This document shows, one piece after another, positions 26,234 through 33,621 of a stretch of DNA of 64,000 nt (within the stretch, counting starts at the first letter, position 1; every line of letters begins with the position of its first letter). Source of the stretch: Limnohabitans planktonicus II-D5 (GTDB lineage Bacteria; Pseudomonadota; Gammaproteobacteria; Burkholderiales; Burkholderiaceae_C); contig NZ_LFYT02000002.1 of NCBI RefSeq assembly GCF_001270065.2, positions 1 through 64,000 on the forward strand, written 5' to 3'. The notes under the pieces were generated by a model, which worked only from the letters and a program-made list of their open reading frames with translations, ran no database searches and was not told the origin of the DNA. Made by a program: the position numbers and the translations under genes.

Positions 26234-27091
26234 CTAAAGGGACCGCACCATCTCGATGTGCGCAATCCCCGCCTCTTCAAACACCGCGCCATGCGGCTCA
26301 AAGCCCAATCGTTTGTAAAAGCCTTCGGCGCTGCATTGGGCGTGCAGGATCACCTGGGTGTCACCCCGATGCTTTGCAGCGTCCATCAAAGCGTGCAGTA
26401 CCCGACGCCCCAGATCGCTGCCACGCATCTGCTTTTTGACCGCCATGCGGCCAATGCGGGCCACGCCCGGTGCGTGTTGAATCAGGCGGCCTGTGGCCAG
26501 GCACAGGCCCATGCGGTTCAGGGCCACTGCGTGCAAGGCGGTGTCGTCTTCATGGTCCCATTCCAGCTCGGCCGGTACTTTTTGCTCATGCACAAACACT
26601 TCGGTGCGCAGCGGGCTGGCCAGCTTTTGAAAGTCGTGCCACGAGCCCAGGTGCAGTTGCACCATGTCTTCGGCGCGCTCAAAGCTTTCGAGCAGGTCGC
26701 GCAAGGGCGCAGGGATGGGCTGGCTTTTTTTGGCCACCGGGTCGGCGTAGACATAGACCATTTCGCTGGTGATCAGCAGCTCTTCGCCCCGAAAAATCGC
26801 GCCCACAAAGGTCATGGATGAGTTGCCGATGCGGTCGCAGCGCATGCACACGTCCAGAAAATCGTCCATCTCGGCGCTGGCGTGGTACTCCAAGCTGGCT
26901 TTTTTGACAAACAAATCGCCGCCCAGCTGCTGCATGGTCTGCGCGTAAGGCATGGCCAGTTGCCGCCAATATTCGGTGACGGCGGTGTCGAAGTACATGA
27001 GGTAGTGACCGTTGAAGACGATTTTTTGCATGTCTACCTCTACCCAGCGCACGCGCAGTCGGTGGGATAAACGGAAGTCTTGGCGTTTCAT
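26234..27091 (-). CDS. YbgC-type thioesterase fused to a GNAT acetyltransferase
   Basis: A 285-residue two-domain protein. Residues 1-130 form a hot-dog 4HBT thioesterase (RVRWVEVDMQKIVFNGHYLMYFD, with the family Asp in VEVD; SLEYHASAEMDD). After a linker near 135-145, residues 145-285 form an ElaA/GNAT domain (RTEVFVHEQKVPAELEWDHED, ARIGRMAVKKQMRGSDLGRR, the acetyl-CoA pyrophosphate loop). The ATG at 27091 has the esterase stop five bases upstream. Acyl-CoA thioesters are the likely substrates of the first domain; the acetyl acceptor of the second is unknown. Confidence 0.85.
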   Translation of the reverse strand: MKRQDFRLSHRLRVRWVEVDMQKIVFNGHYLMYFDTAVTEYWRQLAMPYAQTMQQLGGDLFVKKASLEYHASAEMDDFLDVCMRCDRIGNSSMTFVGAIFRGEELLITSEMVYVYADPVAKKSQPIPAPLRDLLESFERAEDMVQLHLGSWHDFQKLASPLRTEVFVHEQKVPAELEWDHEDDTALHAVALNRMGLCLATGRLIQHAPGVARIGRMAVKKQMRGSDLGRRVLHALMDAAKHRGDTQVILHAQCSAEGFYKRLGFEPHGAVFEEAGIAHIEMVRSL

Positions 27092-27095
27092 GGGT

Positions 27096-28058
27096 TCAAC
27101 TTTCAAAAGCGTGTTTCAAGGCCCGGCCCGCATCGGCATGGGCTTTGAGGGCATCGGGAATGGCGCGGCCCATGGTGATGAAGCCATGGATCACACCCCG
27201 GTAAATCTCCAGATCGACGGGCACGCCCGCCATGCGCAGCGTGTCGGCGTAGCGCACGCCCTCGTCCACCAAAGGGTCGCATTCGGCCAGGCCCATCCAG
27301 CACGGGGCCAGGCCGCTGTGGTCGGGGGCATTGCCGGGGGCAAAGCGCCAATCCTCACGGTCTGGGGCGTCGATGTAGTTGTCAAAGAACCAGGCGATGG
27401 TGTCTTTATCGAGCATGAAGCCCTCGGCAAAGCTGTGGTGTGAGGCGGTATCTTGCCGTGAGCCGCAGCCCGGGTAGAACAGCAGCTGCAACGCGAGTTT
27501 CAGACCCGCATCGCGGGCCATCAGCGCGCACACGGCAGACAAAGTGCCGCCAGCGCTGTCACCGCCTATGGCCAGGCGGGAGCTGTCCAGGCCCAAGGTT
27601 TGGCCGTGGAGCTGTAACCAGTTCAGGGCGTCCCAGGCGTCGTGCACGGCCGTGGGGAACCGGTGTTCGGGCGCGAGCCGGTAGTCCAGAGACACCACGG
27701 CGCAGTGGCCTTGACGGCTGAGCTGGCGGCACAGCACGTCGTGCGTGGTGAGGCTCCCCACCGTGAAGCCGCCGCCGTGCAGGTACAGCAGCACGGGCAA
27801 GGCGGTGTTGCTGCGCGGGGCATAAAGCCGGGCGGGCATGGCGTGGCCATCGCGGGCCGGCACCGTGATGTCTTGCACGCGGTCCACATGGGGGGCGGGC
27901 TGCAGATCCAGGATCGGGCCGCCGGTGTCGTAGAACTCGCGGGCCTGAGTGGCGGTCATGGCGTGCATGGGCGGGCGGCCTGCGCGTTGAACCCGGTCCA
28001 GCAAAGTGCGTGCGGCCGGGTTCAAGAGGGATCGGGCGTTGGTGTGGTGGCTGCTCAT
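27096..28058 (-). CDS. HSL-family alpha/beta-hydrolase (esterase/lipase)
   Basis: A 320-residue esterase. The oxyanion-hole motif LHGGGFTVGS lies near residue 93, the nucleophile in GGDSAGG near 167, an Asp in ECDPLVDEG and the His in VIHGFI. There is no signal peptide, so it is cytoplasmic. It probably hydrolyses short acyl esters. It precedes the thioesterase-GNAT fusion with a four-base gap, suggesting a small ester/thioester metabolism operon. Confidence 0.92.
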   Translation of the reverse strand: MSSHHTNARSLLNPAARTLLDRVQRAGRPPMHAMTATQAREFYDTGGPILDLQPAPHVDRVQDITVPARDGHAMPARLYAPRSNTALPVLLYLHGGGFTVGSLTTHDVLCRQLSRQGHCAVVSLDYRLAPEHRFPTAVHDAWDALNWLQLHGQTLGLDSSRLAIGGDSAGGTLSAVCALMARDAGLKLALQLLFYPGCGSRQDTASHHSFAEGFMLDKDTIAWFFDNYIDAPDREDWRFAPGNAPDHSGLAPCWMGLAECDPLVDEGVRYADTLRMAGVPVDLEIYRGVIHGFITMGRAIPDALKAHADAGRALKHAFES

Positions 28059-28212
28059 GAAGGCTGGTTATCGTGTCATCCGGGTGTTGCCAACGTGACG
28101 GGCTTGGGCGTTGGGCCTGATGGACAAAGGCGGTTCCTGAATCAAAATGAACGTAAATCGTACAACGCCCCGCGCACGGGGTCTGTCACCTGCACACACC
28201 GGAGAACTTGGC

Positions 28213-29349
28213 ATGTCATTCATCAATTACGTCACCCAGATCCAGATCGACTTTGGTGCCATCAGCCTGCTCAAGGCCGAATGCGAGCGCGTGGGCATCA
28301 CCCGCCCCCTGATCGTGACCGACGCGGGCGTGAAGGCCGTGGGCATTTTGGACAAGGCGCTGGCCGCCCTGCCCGGCCTTGAGGTCTGTGTGTTCGACCA
28401 AACGCCCTCCAACCCGACTGAGGCCGCCGTGCGCGCCGCAGCCGCCGTTTACAAGCAAAACCACTGCGACGGCCTGATTGCGCTGGGCGGCGGCTCGTCC
28501 ATCGACTGCGCCAAGGGCGTGGCCATTGCCGCCACGCACGAAGGGCCGCTCAAGACCTACGCCACCATAGAAGGCGGCTCGCTCAAGATCACCGACCGGG
28601 TGGCCCCGCTGATCGCTGTGCCCACCACAGCCGGCACCGGTTCCGAAGTGGCCCGGGGTGCCATCCTGATCGTTGACGACGGTCGCAAACTGGGTTTTCA
28701 CAGCTGGTTCATCGTGCCCAAGGCTGCCATTTGTGACCCTGAACTGACCTTTGGTTTGCCACCCGTGCTGACGGCGGCCACAGGCATGGACGCGATTGCG
28801 CACTGCATGGAAACCTTCATGGCAGCGGCGTTCAACCCGCCTGCCGACGGCATTGCGCTCGATGGCCTGGCGCGTGGCTGGGCGCACATCGAGCGTGCTA
28901 CCCACAACGGCCAAGACCGCGAAGCACGTCTGAATATGATGAGCGCCAGCATGCAAGGTGCCATGGCTTTTCAAAAAGGCTTGGGCTGCGTTCACTCGCT
29001 CAGCCACAGCTTGGGCGGCGTGAATCCGCGTCTGCACCACGGCACTTTGAACGCCATGTTTTTGCCCGCTGTGGTGAAGTTCAACGCGGTGGCTGAAAGC
29101 GTGCAAAAAGAAAACCGCCTGAACCGCATGGCCCAGGCCATGGGCTTGCAAAGCGGCAGCGACATCCCTGCGGCCATTCAGGACATGAACGCCCGTCTGG
29201 GCCTGCCCACCGGGCTGGGTGCCATGGGCGTGACCGAAAGCCTGTTTGAGGCGGTGATTACAGGCGCATTGGCCGACCATTGCCACAAAACCAATCCGCG
29301 CATCGCCTCGGCCGACGAATACCGCGACATGTTGCTGACCAGCCTGTGA
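28213..29349 (+). CDS. Iron-containing alcohol dehydrogenase
   Basis: A 378-residue group III alcohol dehydrogenase. The NAD-binding part has GGGSSIDCAKGVA; the metal site follows in DAIAHCMETFMA and the HSLSHSLGG...HHGTLNA region with the expected histidines. The start at 28213 has GGAGA upstream; the ATG at 28147 lies in a region of different composition. The substrate alcohol is not evident from the neighbourhood. It is divergent from the esterase gene. Confidence 0.93.
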   Translation: MSFINYVTQIQIDFGAISLLKAECERVGITRPLIVTDAGVKAVGILDKALAALPGLEVCVFDQTPSNPTEAAVRAAAAVYKQNHCDGLIALGGGSSIDCAKGVAIAATHEGPLKTYATIEGGSLKITDRVAPLIAVPTTAGTGSEVARGAILIVDDGRKLGFHSWFIVPKAAICDPELTFGLPPVLTAATGMDAIAHCMETFMAAAFNPPADGIALDGLARGWAHIERATHNGQDREARLNMMSASMQGAMAFQKGLGCVHSLSHSLGGVNPRLHHGTLNAMFLPAVVKFNAVAESVQKENRLNRMAQAMGLQSGSDIPAAIQDMNARLGLPTGLGAMGVTESLFEAVITGALADHCHKTNPRIASADEYRDMLLTSL

Positions 29350-29369
29350 GCTTGGTGAATTTCGTGAGC

Positions 29370-29777
29370 TTACGCCCGAGGGGATCGGGCTGCCTTTTTG
29401 TCTGCCAACTTGGCCTTGGCCTTGGCCTTGGCCCTTGCGCTGGCATGCGCCTTGGCCAAATGGCCCCGCAAAGCCGCATCCCAGGCTGACTTGGCCCAGT
29501 GCACGGCGTCCTCTGGCGCATCAAAAATTGAATCTGGCGCGGCCCAATACGACAGGGCCACGTCCTTGCCCTTCATGGCGTAAGTGAAAGGTGTCAGGCC
29601 CAGCGCTTCAAATTCATGCCGATTGACTTCATCGGCCTTGAGGTACAGGCGTTGGTCCATCACGATGGCGAACATCAGGCCCTCGTGGTACAGGCCGTGG
29701 CCGCCAAACATGCGGCGGGCCGACACGGTAGCCCAATCTTCCAGCAACTCCTGCACAAAGGGAATGAAGTCGCTCAT
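29370..29777 (-). CDS. TfoX N-terminal domain protein with a lysine/alanine tail
   Basis: A 135-residue protein with the TfoX_N domain (VSARRMFGGHGLYHEGLMFAI, DQRLYLKAD, FTYAMKGKDVALSYWAAP). The C-terminal 25 residues are low-complexity Ala-Lys repeats coded by a short GGCCTT-type DNA repeat, which may vary in length between strains. TfoX_N proteins are mostly of unknown role; full-length TfoX affects competence. The start is at 29777; further upstream frame is rejected. Confidence 0.85.
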   Translation of the reverse strand: MSDFIPFVQELLEDWATVSARRMFGGHGLYHEGLMFAIVMDQRLYLKADEVNRHEFEALGLTPFTYAMKGKDVALSYWAAPDSIFDAPEDAVHWAKSAWDAALRGHLAKAHASARAKAKAKAKLADKKAARSPRA

Positions 29778-29791
29778 GGGCCGGGTCGGTC

Positions 29792-30745
29792 TCAGGGGGC
29801 GTCGTGGTGGGGCATCTTGGCCCCCACATGGATCTCGCCCCGGGCTTCGGCCAGCTCGACCTGGCGCTGGCGCTCGGCCAATTTTTCTTTTTGCTCGGGC
29901 GTGCGCTGGTCGTGGCAATGGTCGCAGCTCACACCCAACACATAGTTCGGCGACTGCTTGTCTTGCTCACTCAGCGGCCAGCGGCAGGAGCGGCACAGCT
30001 CATGGTGCCCCAAGCCCAGGCCGTGGCCCACACTCACGCGCTCGTCAAACACAAAGCACTCGCCTTCCCAAGTGCTTTGCTCGGGGGGAATTTCTTCCAA
30101 GTACTTGAGGATGCCGCCTTCGAGGTGGTAGACCTCGTCAAAGCCGCGCATTTTCATGAGGGCGGTGGATTTTTCGCAGCGGATGCCACCCGTGCAGAAC
30201 ATGGCCACCTTGGTCTTTTTGGCGGCTTCGCCTTGCAAATGGGGCTGCGCGTCCAGCCAGGCGGGCAGCTGCACAAAGTTCTTGAGGTTCGGGTTGACCG
30301 CGCCCTTGAAGGTGCCGATGGCCACCTCGTAGTCGTTGCGCGTGTCGATGACCAGCACATCCGGGTCGGCCAGCAAGGCGTTCCAGTCGGCGGGTTTCAC
30401 ATATTGGCCCACCGTCTTGTTCGGGTCCAACTCGGGCACGCGCAGGGTGACGATCTCTTTTTTGAGCTTGACCTTCATGCGGGTGAACGGCGGCTTGGGG
30501 CTCCAGGACTCTTTGTGCTGCAGCGTGGCCAATCGAGGATCGGCGCGCAAAAAAGCCAGCACGGCGCGGATGCCAACTTCAGGCCCGGCAATCGTGCCAT
30601 TGATGCCTTCGTGCGCCAGCAGCAAAGTGCCCTTGACCTCGTTGGCCTCGCAACAGGCTTGCAAAGGGGCTTGGAGAGCCTCGAAATCGGGCAAATCGAC
30701 AAATTTGTAGAGGGCGGCGGTGAGGAAAAGGGCGTTGGAAGGCAT
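29792..30745 (-). CDS. trhO: tRNA uridine-34 hydroxylase (rhodanese-like)
   Basis: A protein of about 317 residues of the TrhO/YceA family, which makes 5-hydroxyuridine in the wobble position of tRNAs. An N-terminal acylphosphatase-like domain is followed by the rhodanese domain with the catalytic Cys in [10 protein letters not shown], and a C-terminal zinc-type group [10 protein letters not shown]...CDHCHD. The ATG at 30745 is chosen; one five codons earlier is possible. It ends just upstream of the TfoX_N gene. Confidence 0.94.
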   Translation of the reverse strand: MPSNALFLTAALYKFVDLPDFEALQAPLQACCEANEVKGTLLLAHEGINGTIAGPEVGIRAVLAFLRADPRLATLQHKESWSPKPPFTRMKVKLKKEIVTLRVPELDPNKTVGQYVKPADWNALLADPDVLVIDTRNDYEVAIGTFKGAVNPNLKNFVQLPAWLDAQPHLQGEAAKKTKVAMFCTGGIRCEKSTALMKMRGFDEVYHLEGGILKYLEEIPPEQSTWEGECFVFDERVSVGHGLGLGHHELCRSCRWPLSEQDKQSPNYVLGVSCDHCHDQRTPEQKEKLAERQRQVELAEARGEIHVGAKMPHHDAP

Positions 30746-30795
30746 GGCGGGATTATCCATGGCAACAAGGGCAGGTTTTTCGTGAACGACAAGCG

Positions 30796-31293
30796 TCAGG
30801 AGTGCTGAACAGTGGCCAGTGGCAAGAACAGGGTCAGGGGCGAGTCAGGCAAGGCGATGAAACCATGATGACCGTAAAAAGCAGCTGCCGCCTCGTCCTT
30901 GGCGTTCACGACCAGGGCGAAGGCGGCAATCTCGGAGCGAGCAGATCGGTGGAGCGCATCGGCCAGCAAAGCACCACCCAGACCTTGGCCCTTGAATTCA
31001 TGATCGACGGACAGGCGATCCATGCGCACGGCGGGCACCGTCGGGTAGCGCGGCAGCTTCTTGCGGTTGCTTGCCGGCAGATCGGCCAGATACAGGCTGG
31101 CCGAGGCCAAGGTGTAGTACCCTGCAATGCGCTGCTCTTCTGCCAAGGCCACAAAGCAGGCGGCGACGCGACGTCGAATGTCCTGGGTGGCTTGCTCACG
31201 CAGGTAGCGATTGAGCGGCTGCGAATCGCAATGGAACTTGGCGCGGTCATGCGCCCCATCCAGCGGGGCCAGCAGGAACGGGGCGCGGCTCAT
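30796..31293 (-). CDS. GNAT-family toxin (AtaT/TacT-like) of a DUF1778 toxin-antitoxin pair
   Basis: A 165-residue GNAT protein. [21 protein letters not shown] near the start and [21 protein letters not shown] are typical of toxins that acetylate aminoacyl-t[18 protein letters not shown] is the acetyl-CoA loop and YGHHGFIAL the conserved end. The frame is intact. Its ATG overlaps the stop of the antitoxin remnant as ATGA. The antitoxin has lost its 5' part, so the toxin may be inactive, uncontrolled, or covered by another antitoxin. Such pairs are common integron cassettes. Confidence 0.85.
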   Translation of the reverse strand: MSRAPFLLAPLDGAHDRAKFHCDSQPLNRYLREQATQDIRRRVAACFVALAEEQRIAGYYTLASASLYLADLPASNRKKLPRYPTVPAVRMDRLSVDHEFKGQGLGGALLADALHRSARSEIAAFALVVNAKDEAAAAFYGHHGFIALPDSPLTLFLPLATVQHS

Positions 31294-31497
31294 TCAGAAC
31301 GCAGCAGCTTGCTGCGGCGACTGAAAGCACGCTCCAAAGCCGGAGCCGGTTTGGGTGGCGACAGCAGCGCCTGCGCAAAACAGGCTTGATCGGCCTGCGA
31401 CAGACGAATGACATCCGCTTGTTCGATGGCCTGATGTGCGGCTGCCTGCACGGCAGACACCACAAAATCGGTTCAGGTCTCGGCTCCGCGCGACCAT
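31290..31497 (-). pseudogene. DUF1778 antitoxin remnant, N-terminus lost and frameshifted
   Basis: In the frame ending at 31290 the sequence reads TDFVVSAVQAAAHQAIEQAD then VIRLSQADQACFAQALLSPP, the C-terminal two-thirds of a DUF1778 antitoxin. A stop (31473-31475) stands immediately upstream. Moving one base restores RDL before TDFVVSA, matching the usual RDLTDFVVSA, so a single-base insertion broke the frame near 31473. Upstream of ATG 31497 the ribbon-helix-helix DNA-binding part is missing altogether; an attC start from the neighbouring cassette abuts it. Confidence 0.75.
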
Positions 31498-31505
31498 CCT
31501 TACTC

Positions 31506-31512
31506 GTTAGGC
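31506..31512 (-). repeat. Truncated attC start (R'' box) of the GNAT cassette
   Basis: On the minus strand GCCTAAC overlaps the stop codon of the GNAT gene at 31507, as attC sites often do in integron cassettes. The matching R' half is absent; the antitoxin remnant begins within about 10 bases. Confidence 0.5.
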
Positions 31513-31962
31513 CTCGCTGTATGGCGACACATAGTAGTTGTCCCACTCTTCTTCTCGTTCCAAACGAAAGCCGTGAGAGACGTAGAAGTTATTGGATGGG
31601 CTGAACTTGAGGGCTCCGAGTCGCATAGGCTTTCCGGCGACCCTGGCCTCGTGAATCAACTCACGTAATACTGCCGACCCTAGTCCAGCGCCCTGATGCG
31701 CTGGTGCTATGTAGAGGTGGTCGAGATAGAAATGATCTGGAAGGCGACGGACAACAAAAAATCCGACACGCTCCTCATTCACCAGAATCTCTCGAGTTGC
31801 GGTTGGGTCGAACGTAACGAGGATGCGACGTCTTGCTCGATCTTCATCGAAGCGACCGATTGCTTCAAGGCTTGGCCTCATCGCTTGAACGCGAATGTTC
31901 GCGAGGGCTTCGGCGTCTTCGGATTGGGGAGTTCGGAGTTGGTAGTTCATTGGGGGGCTCAT
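31507..31962 (-). CDS. GNAT-family N-acetyltransferase, integron-cassette type
   Basis: A protein of about 151 residues with acetyl-CoA loop APAHQGAGLGSAVL, preceded by FYLDHLYI, and the C-terminal SPSNNFYVSHGFRLERE. The acceptor substrate is unknown. The stop codon lies inside a GCCTAAC box, and the gene begins right after the GTTAGGC end of the attC at 31970, which makes this a well-delimited cassette. I use the ATG at 31962; ATG 31950 is possible. Confidence 0.85.
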   Translation of the reverse strand: MSPPMNYQLRTPQSEDAEALANIRVQAMRPSLEAIGRFDEDRARRRILVTFDPTATREILVNEERVGFFVVRRLPDHFYLDHLYIAPAHQGAGLGSAVLRELIHEARVAGKPMRLGALKFSPSNNFYVSHGFRLEREEEWDNYYVSPYSEA

Positions 31963-31969
31963 TTGCAAG

Positions 31970-32075
31970 GCCTAACGCTTGTGGCAAGCTGGCACGAAAG
32001 GCAGGACGCTAAGCCCAAGCCGCAGAATATGTACACCGTACTTATGGCTTGGGCCTGCTGGCCTGCCGTTGGTGC
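31970..32075 (-). repeat. attC-like recombination site, about 106 bp
   Basis: On the minus strand it ends CAAGCGTTAGGC, a standard R' box (GTTRRRY), and begins with a weaker R''-like CACCAACG. Inside, arms CCCAAGCC and GGCTTGGG and GGCAGG and CCTGCC pair around a variable centre with a small GTAC hairpin. This nested, imperfect palindrome between two minus-strand genes is the form of an integron attC. The degenerate R'' box lowers confidence. Confidence 0.65.
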
Positions 32076-32099
32076 TCAACTTTACCGAGGGGATAGGCA

Positions 32100-32636
32100 T
32101 CATTTGAGGTCGTCAGGCAGGAGTGAGTAAACGAAGGCGTTGTGGGGCGCCCCCTGAAAGTACACGCGGTTTCTCGCTTCGCATTCAAACTTTGCGCCAA
32201 TTCTCTCGGCAACACGTTGACTTGCCTTGTTGTGCGTGAGAACGACGATTTCTAAGCGCGTCAGGCCCAGTTCCTTGAAGCCGTGTACTGCAGCCTGATG
32301 AGCCGCGAACCTTGCGACGCCTTGCCCTGTGTGCCTTGAGCTGACCCAGTACCCGATGTTTCCGATGCGGTAGGCACGGTTGATGTGATTCACGCCCGTC
32401 CCGCCGACGACTTCCCCGGTATTGGCATCGAAGATTCCCATTGGGTACTCGGCACCAGTGGCCCACATGTCGCGGGTCGTTTCCATCCATGCTTGGGCGT
32501 CGGACAATGCGTATTCTTTCGAGCACCATGGCATCCAGTAGGTCAGATCGTCGATGGACTCCCGAACTGCTGCGTAAAAGGAAGGCGCGTCAGTGGGTTG
32601 GAATCTTCGAACCGTGTATTTCGGAGGATGGAGCAC
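32100..32636 (-). CDS. RimJ/RimL-like GNAT acetyltransferase
   Basis: A protein of about 178 residues with YTVRRFQPTDAPSFYAAVRE, WMPWCSKEYALSDAQAW, and the acetyl-CoA region YWVSSRHTGQGVARFAAH, typical of RimJ/RimL-like acetyltransferases. I choose the GTG at 32636, which has GAGGA at proper spacing; the in-frame TTG at 32684 lacks one. It lies between the glyoxalase gene and attC 31970, so both may share one cassette, or an attC between them has been lost. Confidence 0.82.
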   Translation of the reverse strand: MLHPPKYTVRRFQPTDAPSFYAAVRESIDDLTYWMPWCSKEYALSDAQAWMETTRDMWATGAEYPMGIFDANTGEVVGGTGVNHINRAYRIGNIGYWVSSRHTGQGVARFAAHQAAVHGFKELGLTRLEIVVLTHNKASQRVAERIGAKFECEARNRVYFQGAPHNAFVYSLLPDDLK

Positions 32637-32707
32637 CTGATGTCCTCGTTGTTGGTGATTAACGTCGGAATTCAGCGGTGCCAAAAGCCGTCAGATCGAA
32701 TGACATA

Positions 32708-33085
32708 TCAGAGCGCATCGAACTGGAGAAGGTCATGCAGCACGCCTGATGGATCGCGGAACTTCACCACAACACCAACCGGACATCTTTGAGGCTCTGC
32801 GTCGACCAACTCGCCCCCCGCGTCAACAACACTGCGCATGGCTGCTCGTATGTCGGTGGTTTGAAACGAAAGAACGGTTGTGGGCACCCCAGGATGCAGA
32901 CCCTCAATTTGCTCGAGGATGAGCGTCGTTGATCCTGTCTTGAGCTGGGCAATGCACGGCCCATAGCGTGCCTTGACCTCATAGCCCAAGCCGTCGCTAT
33001 AAAAGCGGATTGCCCGGTCCAGATCGGATACGAAGATGGTCTGAACGCATATCGGAAGCATGTACGTCTCCAATTTCTCGCGCAA
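32708..33085 (-). CDS. Glyoxalase/VOC-family protein
   Basis: A 125-residue vicinal-oxygen-chelate protein: QTIFVSDLDRAIRFYSDGLG, TTLILEQIEG, VLSFQTTDIRAAMRSVVDAG and FRDPSGVLHDLLQFD are the usual successive elements. The predicted N-terminal start (33085, MREKLETYMLP) may be long; ATG 33061 (MLPICVQTIF) is an alternative. Substrate unknown; such proteins are frequent cassettes. It is the cassette nearest the integrase relic. Confidence 0.82.
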   Translation of the reverse strand: MREKLETYMLPICVQTIFVSDLDRAIRFYSDGLGYEVKARYGPCIAQLKTGSTTLILEQIEGLHPGVPTTVLSFQTTDIRAAMRSVVDAGGELVDAEPQRCPVGVVVKFRDPSGVLHDLLQFDAL

Positions 33086-33095
33086 ATTTTTTGCG

Positions 33096-33158
33096 GTCTA
33101 ACGTCATGAATCCGGCAAAACCTGCGGAATAAAACCGGAGCAGTCTGAAACATTAGCC
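33096..33158 (-). repeat. attC-like site, 63 bp, at the integrase side of the array
   Basis: On the plus strand it starts GTCTAACGT and ends ACATTAGCC, nearly inverted ends. TCCGG and CCGGA pair inside. On the minus strand the R' box is GTTAGAC, consistent with GTTRRRY. A length of 63 bp is typical of attC. It stands between the first cassette and the integrase relic, so it may be the end of a lost or gene-less cassette, or part of attI. Confidence 0.55.
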
Positions 33159-33374
33159 CGGCCAATCATCGGCAAGCCTCTAGCGAACTGGTTTACTTGT
33201 ACAAACGCTGGAAAAAAATCCAAAAAAATTTGCCATCAAACCCTCCTGCCCTTTTTGGCAGCCCACCCGCCTGCTTGATCCGTTGCGGAAGTTTTTGAGC
33301 CCCCACCACTATAGCTGCGAGACTGGAAATGTTAATTTTATTGAATGCTATTTTTTTGATTGGTCAGCTCATGA
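33159..33374. other. Gene-free stretch that would hold the attI region
   Basis: No credible gene is visible. The stretch is AT-rich in places (GGAAAAAAATCC; TTAATTTTATTG) and lies where attI and the 5' part of intI would be expected. A weak PPACLIRCGSF-like reading near 33265-33300 might be a relic of the integrase N-terminus, but this is not secure. Confidence 0.35.
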
Positions 33375-33533
33375 AGGGGGCAAAAGCGTCACCCAAGGGA
33401 CGTGTGGGCGGCTGAGGTCATGGCATTTTTGACCATGCTGGCCGCCGCCGGGCGGGTGTCTAGCAGCACGCACGAGCAGGCACTGTTGGCCTTACTCTTT
33501 TTGTACAAAGACGTTCTTCAGAGCGGCAACACG
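33375..33533 (+). pseudogene. Integron integrase (intI) fragment
   Basis: From a stop at 33372 the frame reads RHPRDVWAAEVMAFLTMLAA then AGRVSSSTHEQALLALLFLY and KDVLQ. This matches the N-terminal domain of IntI proteins, whose usual form is RHP..(G)..EVEAFL..LA...VS.STH.QAL.ALLFLY..VL. Upstream residues and the whole catalytic domain are missing. It is on the opposite strand to, and diverges from, the cassette-type genes, as intI does in an intact integron. Downstream codons to 33644 have no integrase character. Confidence 0.75.
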
Positions 33534-33621
33534 TTTTGCGCTCTACTTCGACAAGGCCAAGCACAGGCTCCTCAATGCCAAAAACGGATTGGCATCTATA
33601 TGTTGAAAAGTGAAACGAGGC

